Shown here: positions 6,559 to 12,906 of the stretch, piece by piece
Numbering within the stretch: the first letter of the stretch is position 1
Layout of the letters: every line of letters starts with the position of its first letter
Notes under the pieces: generated by a model
Seen by the model: only the letters and a program-made list of their open reading frames with translations
Databases searched by the model: none
Told to the model about the DNA's origin: nothing
Assembly (NCBI GenBank): GCA_009699565.1
Contig: WLNX01000015.1
Span: 1 to 16,705, forward strand
Length of the DNA stretch: 16,705 nt
Reading direction: 5' to 3'
DNA from: Actinomycetota bacterium
Lineage (GTDB): Bacteria > Actinomycetota > Thermoleophilia > Solirubrobacterales > Solirubrobacteraceae
Translations under genes and position numbers: made by a program

Positions 6559-7428
6559 ATGATCGAATCATTCTCGGACGAGCAGGCAGAGGCCTTCAAC
6601 GAAGACGGCTTCTTGATCATCGAGGAGGGCTTCATCAGCGACGAGGCAGTGGAGATCCTGCGCGAGCGGTTCGATCACCTCTTTGCTGGCGATTACCAGA
6701 CGGGGATCAGCCCGGATGAAGTCAACTGGGTCAAGGGCCGCGACCCCGAGACAAAGACGCGGCAGATCTGCAACGGCTGGAAGGCCGATGACCTAATCGC
6801 AGCCCAAGTCCTGAGCGAACACAGCGGCAGGCTGGCCGCGCAGCTCGCAGGTTGGGAAGGCACGCGGGTGGTCCATGACAACTGCCTCTGGAAGCCGCCC
6901 GGCGCGCGCACTCTCGGGATGCACCAGGACGGCTCGTACGCGGGGTACGTGGATCCGCCGGAGATGATCACCGTCTGGGTCGCTCTCGACCAAACCTTCG
7001 CCCAGAGCGGCACGATCGAATACGTCAACGGTTCGCACAAGTGGCCAAAGATGCCGCCGTCGCGCGGCGACTTCCACGACCCGGACGACTGGCTTGCACC
7101 GGTCGCAGCGGCAGCGCCCGAAGGGGTCTCAACCGAGCGCACCCCCGTCGTCGTCAAGCCCGGAGGCGCTTCGATGCACCACTCGCTGGTCTTTCACGGC
7201 TCCGGAATCAACGAGGCGACTATCGACCGCCGTGCGCTCGTCACTCACATGATTCGCTCCGACGCACGTTTCGATCCGGTCAACACCGATCCGATCTACA
7301 CGCGCTACCGTCGCCGCGGAGATACGACAATGGACGAGAGCTACTTCCCAATCCTCTGGGACAAGAACGGAAACCGAAGCGCCTGGCTGAGCGAGCTGCC
7401 CGGCCTGCCCGGAGGAGGGCAAGCCTGA
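6559..7428 (+). CDS. Phytanoyl-CoA dioxygenase (PhyH)-family Fe(II)/2-oxoglutarate oxygenase
   Basis: A 289-residue protein of the PhyH family, which couples oxidation of 2-oxoglutarate to hydroxylation (and sometimes N-demethylation) of a small molecule. FNEDGFLIIEEGF (13-25) is the typical N-terminus. The iron triad is His122 and Asp124 in MHQDGSY and distal His213 in VFHGSG; Arg224/Arg225 should hold 2-oxoglutarate. Trp/Pro-rich segments ending in YFPILWDKNG complete the fold. An ATG at 6559 is preferred over the in-frame ATG at 6469, which would lie inside the Sap-like gene and add a non-family extension. The stop overlaps the ATG of the next gene (TGATG), so the two are translationally coupled. 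The substrate is unknown; a methylated or alkylated amine is possible from context. Confidence 0.88.
   Translation: MIESFSDEQAEAFNEDGFLIIEEGFISDEAVEILRERFDHLFAGDYQTGISPDEVNWVKGRDPETKTRQICNGWKADDLIAAQVLSEHSGRLAAQLAGWEGTRVVHDNCLWKPPGARTLGMHQDGSYAGYVDPPEMITVWVALDQTFAQSGTIEYVNGSHKWPKMPPSRGDFHDPDDWLAPVAAAAPEGVSTERTPVVVKPGGASMHHSLVFHGSGINEATIDRRALVTHMIRSDARFDPVNTDPIYTRYRRRGDTTMDESYFPILWDKNGNRSAWLSELPGLPGGGQA
7411..7419 (+). promoter_or_regulatory. Shine-Dalgarno that fixes the flavin reductase start
   Basis: GGAGGAGGG lies eight bases before the ATG at 7428, within the last codons of the PhyH gene. It selects this start over the longer upstream open frame, which merely overlaps PhyH in another frame. 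Confidence 0.75.
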
Positions 7429-8405
7429 TGGCAACCGAGGGCGCACCGCCCGAGTTCAAGCTCTCATTGGACTCAACGGCGATCGCCGAAGGTCCGGAGG
7501 GCATCGGGGAGTCGCCGTTCGATTTCACCGCAGCCCCCGAGGCAATGGAGTACCCGGCCGAGCTTGGCGACGACCCGGCGATCGCCCTGCGCCGCACACT
7601 CGGAATGTTCGCGACCGGCGTGACGGTGATTACGACGAGCGCCCACGATCAGGTACACGGAATGACGGCCAACGCCTTCATGTCGGCGTCGCTCAACCCG
7701 CCGCTGGTACTGATCTCGATCGACCGCCGCGCGAAGATGTGCAACCTGCTGCACGAAGGCGACCGCTACGGAGTGAGCATCCTCGGCGAGCACCAGACCG
7801 AGATGTCTGACCGATTTGCAGGGCGCGCCGACGACGGCGTCCCGCAGCCGGCCTTCGAGATTGTCCGCGAGACGCCGCTCGTGGAAGGAGCGCTCGCCCA
7901 CTTCGTGGCCCGCGTGGATCGCACCTATTACGCCGGCGACCACTCGCTCTTCCTCGGCCACGTCGAGTACGCCCGCCACAACGAAGGCGCGCCTCTGCTC
8001 TACCACGGAGGCCGCTACGAACGTCTGGGGACCGACGCTCAGGTGGTGCCCGAACTGCCGGAGGGGCTGCTGCCACCACTGCTCGCCGCCGGCGAGCAGT
8101 GCTCCTTCGCCGACGGTGACGCGATCGTCAGGCGCGGCGAGGTTGGCGACCAGCTCTTCGTGATCCTCAGCGGCAACGTGACCCTCCAGCGGCCGGGCCA
8201 CCCGGACAAGCACCTCGAAGCCGGCTCCTACTTCGGCGAGGTCGGCGCCCTCAGCGGCGAGTCGCGTGTATCCGACGCGATCGCCGTCGGCGAAGTCAGC
8301 TGCGTCGCGGTTGGCAGCGACGCCCTCAAGAGCGTCCTCGCGGGGAGCCCGGATGCATCTTGGGAGATGCTCGGCTCGCTCGCTCAGCGCGTGCGCGAAG
8401 CCTAG
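7428..8405 (+). CDS. Flavin reductase fused to a cyclic-nucleotide-binding domain
   Basis: A 325-residue two-domain protein. Residues about 50-198 form a flavin-reductase-like FMN-binding split barrel: RRTLGMFATGVTVITT (55-70), HGMTANAFMSASLNPPLVL (77-95) and DHSLFLGHV (171-179) are the hallmark segments. Such enzymes use NAD(P)H to supply reduced FMN or FAD to a partner monooxygenase. Residues about 213-320 match a cNMP-binding (Crp/PKA-type) domain: SFADGDAIVRRGEVGDQLF (226-244) and the phosphate-binding loop YFGEVGALSGESR (268-280). Glu271 and Arg280 are kept, but the usual R-(T/A)-A after the arginine is R-V-S, so ligand binding is uncertain. There is no DNA-binding domain. An about 45-residue acidic N-terminal extension is unassigned. 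The partner may be the acyl-CoA-dehydrogenase-like protein encoded at 10767-12167 (inference). Confidence 0.87.
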   Translation: MATEGAPPEFKLSLDSTAIAEGPEGIGESPFDFTAAPEAMEYPAELGDDPAIALRRTLGMFATGVTVITTSAHDQVHGMTANAFMSASLNPPLVLISIDRRAKMCNLLHEGDRYGVSILGEHQTEMSDRFAGRADDGVPQPAFEIVRETPLVEGALAHFVARVDRTYYAGDHSLFLGHVEYARHNEGAPLLYHGGRYERLGTDAQVVPELPEGLLPPLLAAGEQCSFADGDAIVRRGEVGDQLFVILSGNVTLQRPGHPDKHLEAGSYFGEVGALSGESRVSDAIAVGEVSCVAVGSDALKSVLAGSPDASWEMLGSLAQRVREA

Positions 8406-8414
8406 GCGACGCCG

Positions 8415-10745
8415 CTAGGAGCGCGGGCGCTCCTTGTCCGGATCGTAGAACGGGAACCGCACAACGGTCGCCGGGATGCGCTTCTGCTGACCGTCGAGCT
8501 TGCCGACTTCAACTTCGGTGCCGATCTCGGAGTATTGGACGGCGATCCGGCAGAGGGCAATGTTCTTCTTCAGCAGCGGGCTGCGCATGCCGCTGGTGAC
8601 GACGCCGATCTGCGACTTGCCAACGTGAACGCAGTCCCCGTGGCCGGCCGTCTCGTTGCCTTCAAGTTCTAGACCAACGAGCTTGTGCTGGGGGTGTGCC
8701 TGGCGCTCTATCAAAGCCTCCTTGCCGATGAAATCCTCTTCGCCGTCGAGCACGACGGTGAACCCGATGCCCGCCTCGAACGGATCGATCTGATCGTCGA
8801 ATTCGTACCCCGCGAACACCAGACCCGATTCGATCCGCACTAGGTCGAGCGCGTCGAGTCCGAGCGGAGTCAGACCGAAAGGCTGACCGGCCTCCCAGAT
8901 TGCGTCCCAGACGGCGGTCCCGTCGTCCGGATGGCAGAAGACTTCGTAGCCAAGCTCGCCCGAGTAGCCGGTCCGGGAGACGATCACCGGGATCCCGTCG
9001 TAGTCGCCGATTCGCCCGACCAGGAAGCGGAACCACTTCAGCTCGTCGAGCGGCGTCTGATCCTCCGGCGTCCAGATGATCTGCTTGAGGATGTCGCGGC
9101 TGGAAGGCCCCTGGACGGCAACATTGTGGAGCTCGTCGGTCGAAGGCTTCACGAACGCCTTGAGGTTGAGACGCTCGGCTAGCTCCTTCAGCCAGACGCC
9201 CGTGTAGGGATCGCCGCCGATGAAGCGGAAGTTGTCCTCGCCGAGCCGGAAGACGGTTGCGTCGTCGATCATCCCGCCGGTCTCGTTGCAGATTGCCGTG
9301 TATACGACCTGACCGACGGCGAGCCGGCGAATGTCGCGCGTGACTGCCCACTGCATCAGCAGCTCGGCGTCCGGCCCGACGATCTCCCACTTGCGCAGCG
9401 GAGAGAGGTCCATGATCACGGCCTTCTCGCGGCAGGCCCAGTACTCGGCGATCGCGCCTTCGTTGTTGAAGCATGTCGGCAGCCAATAGCCTCGGTAGTC
9501 GACGTGCTTGCTGGTAAGCGCGGAGATGCGCTCGTGGAATCCGGTCTCTTTGGTCATAACGGGCCTTGCCTCGGGGGTTGTGCGATGGGCTATTGCCATC
9601 GAAAACTTGTTCTCGGGTTGGTAGACGCGCACCTGAATGTCGGTTATCTCCCAGCCGTTGGCAGGGTCGATGTCGTCGGGACAGGCCGACGAGCTGCAGA
9701 CGAGGTCGGTCAGCGCGCGCATCAATACGTAGTCGCCGGGCCGTGACCAAGGCTCGTCCGCGATCACCTGCAGGTCGTGGTCAAATCCTGTGTTGAAGAA
9801 GAAGTTGATCGCCGGCCATCCCTGCCGCGGCGCGATCGGGTACTGCTCAAGGCTGCCGTTGAAGTTCTCCGAGCAGCTGATGTGCCCGAAGTAGCCCATG
9901 TCCTCGTAGTACTTCTTGGTGCAGGCCAGCGCGAAGGTGTCGTGGCGACCGACCGTGTCCTGGACCACCTCGACGAGCGGGTCGAGGTCGGCGTCGAAGA
10001 ACTTGCGGTGCAGGCCGGGCTGCGGGTAGGCGTTGCCCATCAGAGTCCGCGTAGCCGTCGCGTCAAGGCCACGCTCGAGGCCGTTCTGAAGCTTCGCCTC
10101 GTCAAAGGCGAGGAAGTCGGAGCACTGGCGACCTTTTACGTCCATCACCTGGATGTACTCACCCTTCTTGACCGTGTACGAAGTGGCCGTGGCTGCGTCA
10201 ACGCGAAAATCGAGCCGCGGCTCCGCAAGCGGAGCGGGCAGCTCTAGCTCCGGATCCTCGTGCGGCACCGCGCGGTTGATCTCAACGTCGATTGCCGACG
10301 CCGGATGCGACCCGTCGATCACGCGGCCCGCCGGCGCCGCGACGACGATGACGACCTCGCGCTCGGCGGTGAAGCTCTGGGAATTGCCGGGGGGCGAATC
10401 CGGGCCGAAGAGCACAACGGCGTTGGCCTCGGACGGATCAAGGCCGCGGGCGTGAAGGTCACCAAGGAACCCGTTGCCCTCAGCTCTCTCCACCAGATCG
10501 CGCAGCACGCTGGCCGGCGCGTCGGCGCTTGCGCCCAGCGCGCCAGCGTCGTCGCGGCCGTCCGGTGACAGTACCGTCAGCTCCGCCTGCTGGCTGCCGT
10601 CGTTATCGACGATCGTCACGCGATCGTCCGGCTTGATCAGCAGAACCGTCGCCCCGCCCGGTCGCACCCAGTGCGACTCAAAGGCGGGGTCGTACGGCTT
10701 TAGACCGGGAACGAGAAGCGTTGGACGTCCAGCCCCGGTGGCCAT
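8415..10745 (-). CDS. DUF1989-type module fused to a GcvT-like aminomethyltransferase
   Basis: A 776-residue fusion. Residues about 185-355 match DUF1989 (urea-carboxylase-associated family): TVKKGEYIQVMDVKGRQCSD (191-210), HISCSENF (288-295) and INFFFNTGF (313-321). Residues about 25-165 look like a second, degenerate copy of the same fold (see findings). Residues about 411-776 are GcvT-like, about the length of a stand-alone T-protein. They contain YTAICNETGGMIDD (482-495), YSGELGYEVF (594-603), GLDALDLVRIESGL (629-642) and the C-terminal barrel (685-768). GcvT-type domains bind tetrahydrofolate and take up methylene groups from amines (glycine cleavage, sarcosine and dimethylglycine oxidation). 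No glycine-cleavage P or H genes are present. The gene follows the flavoprotein gene by 21 bases, so they form an operon. Role: likely C1 transfer from an amine to folate; substrate unknown. Confidence 0.85.
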   Translation of the reverse strand: MATGAGRPTLLVPGLKPYDPAFESHWVRPGGATVLLIKPDDRVTIVDNDGSQQAELTVLSPDGRDDAGALGASADAPASVLRDLVERAEGNGFLGDLHARGLDPSEANAVVLFGPDSPPGNSQSFTAEREVVIVVAAPAGRVIDGSHPASAIDVEINRAVPHEDPELELPAPLAEPRLDFRVDAATATSYTVKKGEYIQVMDVKGRQCSDFLAFDEAKLQNGLERGLDATATRTLMGNAYPQPGLHRKFFDADLDPLVEVVQDTVGRHDTFALACTKKYYEDMGYFGHISCSENFNGSLEQYPIAPRQGWPAINFFFNTGFDHDLQVIADEPWSRPGDYVLMRALTDLVCSSSACPDDIDPANGWEITDIQVRVYQPENKFSMAIAHRTTPEARPVMTKETGFHERISALTSKHVDYRGYWLPTCFNNEGAIAEYWACREKAVIMDLSPLRKWEIVGPDAELLMQWAVTRDIRRLAVGQVVYTAICNETGGMIDDATVFRLGEDNFRFIGGDPYTGVWLKELAERLNLKAFVKPSTDELHNVAVQGPSSRDILKQIIWTPEDQTPLDELKWFRFLVGRIGDYDGIPVIVSRTGYSGELGYEVFCHPDDGTAVWDAIWEAGQPFGLTPLGLDALDLVRIESGLVFAGYEFDDQIDPFEAGIGFTVVLDGEEDFIGKEALIERQAHPQHKLVGLELEGNETAGHGDCVHVGKSQIGVVTSGMRSPLLKKNIALCRIAVQYSEIGTEVEVGKLDGQQKRIPATVVRFPFYDPDKERPRS
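8418..8433 (+). terminator. Terminator-like hairpin after the flavin reductase
   Basis: GGAGCGC-GG-GCGCTCC is a perfect inverted repeat 12 bases past the flavin reductase stop, followed by TTGT. With a workable loop the stem is six pairs around CGGG. It overlaps the last codons of the convergent DUF1989-GcvT gene (8415), so both genes share this short junction. Confidence 0.42.
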
Positions 10746-10766
10746 CTCAGCGAGTCCCGCTGCCGA

Positions 10767-12167
10767 TCAGGCCTTGACCGGTTCGTTTGCCGAGTCCTTG
10801 TCAGCCTGCTCAAGCAGCTGAGCTGCAAGCTCGCGCTTGCCGTCGCTGTCGAGCTTCTTGACCTCGTTCTCAACTGCGCGCGTGTTGTAACTCTGGTTCC
10901 AGTAGTCGAGCGACTCGAAGCCGAGCAGGACTGCCTTGCCGACGAACTGGCGCAGGACCTCGTTGGTCGGGCCCATCACCCAGCCGGCCTTGGCGTCGCG
11001 CAGGTAGCGCTCCAGTTCCATGTCGCGCTTGTAGGCCGAACCGCCGCAGGCGTGAAGCATCTTGTCAACGACGTGCGCCGTGTTCTTCGCCGCCTCGAAC
11101 TTGATCTGCCAAGCCCAGTGGAGGTAGTCGGCGCGGGCGGTCTCGCCAATCTCGAGTACGCGAGTGTTGTCCTGCGTCGCCTTGTCGAAGGCTTGGGCGA
11201 CCGAAAGCGTGAACATGCGGCAGGCGTTGGTGTCCATCACGGCTTCGCCGACGTAATCCTGAATCGTCGGGTAGTCGGCGACGCGCAGGCCAACGTCAAC
11301 GTGGCGCTTGCGGGTCGTGTGGCGCTTGGCGATGTCGATGGCACCCATCGCGATCCCGCTCCAAACCGAAGAAGAACCGATCAGGAACCACGGATCGACG
11401 GCCTCGTCGTTGGAGGCGGCGCCGTCTCCAAGCGGACCGACTACCTGGTCGGCCGGAATGTCGACGTTGTCGACCTCGATTGGCCCCGACTGGTTGCCGC
11501 GAAGGCCAAGCGCGTCCCACAGCGACGGCTGCGCCTGAATGTGCTCGCCATCGATTACAAAGACCGAAAGGTCGTCGTAGCCCGTGAAGTCAGGGCTGGT
11601 CGTCTGAATCACGTAGAAGTCAGCAAAACCGCCGGAGGTGGTCCAGGAGGCCTTCTTGCGGACCTTGAAGCCGTCCTCGGTCTTCTCGGCGCCGGATGAG
11701 ACCGGGTACCAGAAGTGCGAGCCGGTCTCCGGGTCCGAGTACGAAAGCGTGCCGATCTTGCCGCTGTTGAGCGGACGGATGTATTTCTCGATCAGCTCCG
11801 GCGTCGGGCGCAGCATGATCGTGTTGACCGCTGCCATGTGCATCACGTAACACATCGCTGTCGACGCGCAGCCGTAGCGAGCGATCGTCTCGCAGACCAT
11901 CGCAAATCCGACGTGGTTCTCTCCAAGTCCGCCGTACTCCTCGGGAACTGTGAGTGCAAGGAAGCCGTTCTCGCCAAGGATCTCGAAGTTGCGCTTCGGA
12001 TAGAGGAGCTCGTCATCGGAGCGCTTCGCGTTGGCGCGCATCTCGTTCTCGCACAGGCCGATCAGCTTGGTCCGCAGTTCGATCTGCTTGTCGGTAAGGA
12101 CCCAATCCGGATCCCAGTCGTAGCCGAGCCCCCAGAATTCTTCGTCTCCCCACATTTTCTCGGCCAT
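10767..12167 (-). CDS. Acyl-CoA-dehydrogenase-fold flavoprotein, possibly a monooxygenase
   Basis: A 466-residue protein with the full acyl-CoA dehydrogenase (ACAD) layout. It has an N-terminal helical domain (GFLALTVPEEYGGLG, 68-82), a middle barrel (GTLSYSDPETGSHF, 139-152; ASWTTSGGFADFYVI, 173-187) and a C-terminal helical domain (HACGGSAYKRDMELERYLRD, 372-391). Where short- and medium-chain dehydrogenases have the catalytic Glu in YEGT, this protein has MGPT with Gly399. The isovaleryl/long-chain position (REAFG) also has no Glu in my alignment. ACAD-fold monooxygenases such as isobutylamine N-hydroxylase or DszC lack this base and need a flavin reductase, and one is encoded at 7428-8405. 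An alternative is a non-canonical dehydrogenase. GGAGG eight bases upstream supports the start. First gene of an operon with the DUF1989-GcvT fusion. Confidence 0.85.
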   Translation of the reverse strand: MAEKMWGDEEFWGLGYDWDPDWVLTDKQIELRTKLIGLCENEMRANAKRSDDELLYPKRNFEILGENGFLALTVPEEYGGLGENHVGFAMVCETIARYGCASTAMCYVMHMAAVNTIMLRPTPELIEKYIRPLNSGKIGTLSYSDPETGSHFWYPVSSGAEKTEDGFKVRKKASWTTSGGFADFYVIQTTSPDFTGYDDLSVFVIDGEHIQAQPSLWDALGLRGNQSGPIEVDNVDIPADQVVGPLGDGAASNDEAVDPWFLIGSSSVWSGIAMGAIDIAKRHTTRKRHVDVGLRVADYPTIQDYVGEAVMDTNACRMFTLSVAQAFDKATQDNTRVLEIGETARADYLHWAWQIKFEAAKNTAHVVDKMLHACGGSAYKRDMELERYLRDAKAGWVMGPTNEVLRQFVGKAVLLGFESLDYWNQSYNTRAVENEVKKLDSDGKRELAAQLLEQADKDSANEPVKA

Positions 12168-12187
12168 CTGAATCCTCCGCGTTAGCT

Positions 12188-12203
12188 ATTCGAAGTGTCG
12201 AAT
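12188..12203. promoter_or_regulatory. Inverted repeat in the leader of the ACAD-like gene
   Basis: ATTCGA-AGTG-TCGAAT is an exact inverted repeat with six-base arms and a four-base spacer, 20-36 bases upstream of the ATG at 12167. It could be a regulator site or a small leader hairpin. The AT-rich stretch contrasts with the surrounding GC-rich DNA. Confidence 0.4.
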
Positions 12204-12206
12204 CAA

Positions 12207-12216
12207 TTTGTACAAA
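12207..12216. promoter_or_regulatory. TTTGTACAAA palindrome at the predicted ACAD-gene transcription start
   Basis: TTTGTACAAA is a perfect ten-base palindrome. It overlaps the transcription start predicted from the promoter candidate at 12220-12248, a position typical of repressor operators. A near copy of its half (TTGTACGAATT) occurs upstream of the glutamine-synthetase-like gene at 15221. Confidence 0.45.
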
Positions 12217-12219
12217 GAC

Positions 12220-12248
12220 TTACTACCGCTCAGCGGTGCGCTTGTCTA
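12220..12248 (-). promoter_or_regulatory. Candidate promoter for the ACAD-DUF1989-GcvT operon
   Basis: On the minus strand TAGACA (12243-12248, five of six to TTGACA) is followed by 17 bases and TAGTAA (12220-12225). The -35 match and spacing are good and the -10 match is weak. The predicted start at about 12213 falls in the palindrome at 12207-12216. Confidence 0.35.
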
Positions 12249-12285
12249 GGTCTTTGGGCGCAATCCATCTTCCCAGCTTCCAGTC

Positions 12286-12771
12286 TCAGCCGTCCGGTGC
12301 GACCCACACCAGGCAGCCGACGTCTCGTCGAAGCCGGCGCGTGGCGGTCCGCATTCTGATCTTTCCAACCTTCTCGAGCAGGGGACCGAACACCAGCAGG
12401 GCAGCATTCCGCTGCGCGACGAAGCCGACCAGCGACTTGACCGGCCTGGGGCTGAACAGCCCAACTACCTCAACCGGAATCCCCATCTCCGCAATCCGGT
12501 CTGCGACGGCGCGCACTTCGACGCGGTCGTCCTCGTGGGGCAGAACCATTCCGCTCAATCCGGAGACCATCATTGTCGTCGGGTAGAAGGGAATCTGGAC
12601 GGCGTTGACGACGATCAACGGCGCGCCGGCCTCAAGGCAGCTAGATATGGCCATGTCAACCGCCGTTGGATCAGGTCGCAGTGCGAGCGTCGCCAGCACG
12701 ACCGGGCCGGAAGCGCCTGGAACGGCGGTTGGCGGAGCGATCGTAGTTGAGCGATCTTTGATCGATGCCAT
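12286..12771 (-). CDS. Universal stress protein (UspA)-like protein
   Basis: A 161-residue protein with the alternating strand-helix pattern of a single Usp domain. Strand one is VVLATLALRPDP (24-35), then a helix (AVDMAISSCLEAG), strand PLIVVNAVQI (51-60), a long helix with AVADRIAEMGIPVEVVG (88-104), NAALLVFGP (122-130) and a final VGCLVWVAP strand. The ATP-binding G-2x-G-9x-G-S/T motif of UspA/MJ0577 is missing: after FGP the sequence reads LLEKVGKIRMRT. It may therefore not bind ATP, or may only share the fold. It is transcribed divergently from the permease and precedes the ACAD-like gene, from which it is separated by 118 bases. A Usp-like protein next to a transporter often tunes transport, but that is inference here. 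Confidence 0.68.
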   Translation of the reverse strand: MASIKDRSTTIAPPTAVPGASGPVVLATLALRPDPTAVDMAISSCLEAGAPLIVVNAVQIPFYPTTMMVSGLSGMVLPHEDDRVEVRAVADRIAEMGIPVEVVGLFSPRPVKSLVGFVAQRNAALLVFGPLLEKVGKIRMRTATRRLRRDVGCLVWVAPDG

Positions 12772-12786
12772 GGAACTCTCTGGACG

Positions 12787-12792
12787 ATTCTA
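12787..12792 (-). promoter_or_regulatory. -10 box for the Usp-like gene
   Basis: On the minus strand TAGAAT (five of six to TATAAT) lies 15 bases before the ATG at 12771, giving a very short leader. No -35 with proper spacing was found. Confidence 0.35.
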
Positions 12793-12802
12793 AAAGGAAT
12801 GC

Positions 12803-12830
12803 TTGCAATCACTCCGTATCAAGTGATACT
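12803..12830 (+). promoter_or_regulatory. Candidate promoter of the permease gene
   Basis: TTGCAA (12803-12808), 16 bases, then GATACT (12825-12830). The predicted start near 12837 leaves a leader of about 70 bases before the ATG at 12907. The spacer and -10 overlap the palindrome at 12816-12829. Confidence 0.42.
12816..12829. promoter_or_regulatory. GTATCA-AG-TGATAC operator candidate in the Usp/permease divergent region
   Basis: An exact inverted repeat with six-base arms and a two-base spacer, lying between the -35 and -10 of the permease promoter candidate. It also lies just upstream of the Usp-gene -10. Occupation by a dimeric regulator would block the permease promoter. No regulator gene is found in the window. 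Confidence 0.48.
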
Positions 12831-12906
12831 AGTTCGCACGGGAGGAGCATCCGAACTTGTTTCGGTTGCCCGGAAACTACGTAACCGGAATTGGAAAGAG
12901 GTCCAG

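Noticed and set aside
7041..7427. N-terminal extension of the flavin reductase frame upstream of 7428
   Set aside because: It overlaps the PhyH gene in another frame, is arginine-rich, and the ATG at 7428 has a strong Shine-Dalgarno.
7473..8213. Minus-strand open frame (246 codons) opposite the flavin reductase
   Set aside because: The sense frame encodes two clear domains; the antisense product has no family features and follows from high GC codon bias.
8662..9750. Minus-strand 362-codon open frame inside the DUF1989-GcvT gene
   Set aside because: It is a +1-type shadow frame of the 776-residue fusion, very arginine-rich and without motifs; the in-frame gene matches known domains throughout, so there is no sign of a real frameshift.
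8415..10745. Annotation as a normal glycine-cleavage T-protein
   Set aside because: The DUF1989-type N-terminal half, the operon with an ACAD-like gene and the absence of gcvP and gcvH argue against a role in the standard glycine cleavage system.
11052..11699. Plus-strand open frame (215 codons) opposite the ACAD-like gene
   Set aside because: Antisense shadow with low-complexity, valine/arginine-rich sequence and no start signals.
12799..12906. Upstream in-frame ATG of the permease
   Set aside because: It would place the promoter and operator inside the coding sequence and adds a non-hydrophobic tail absent from the family; the ATG at 12907 has a Shine-Dalgarno.
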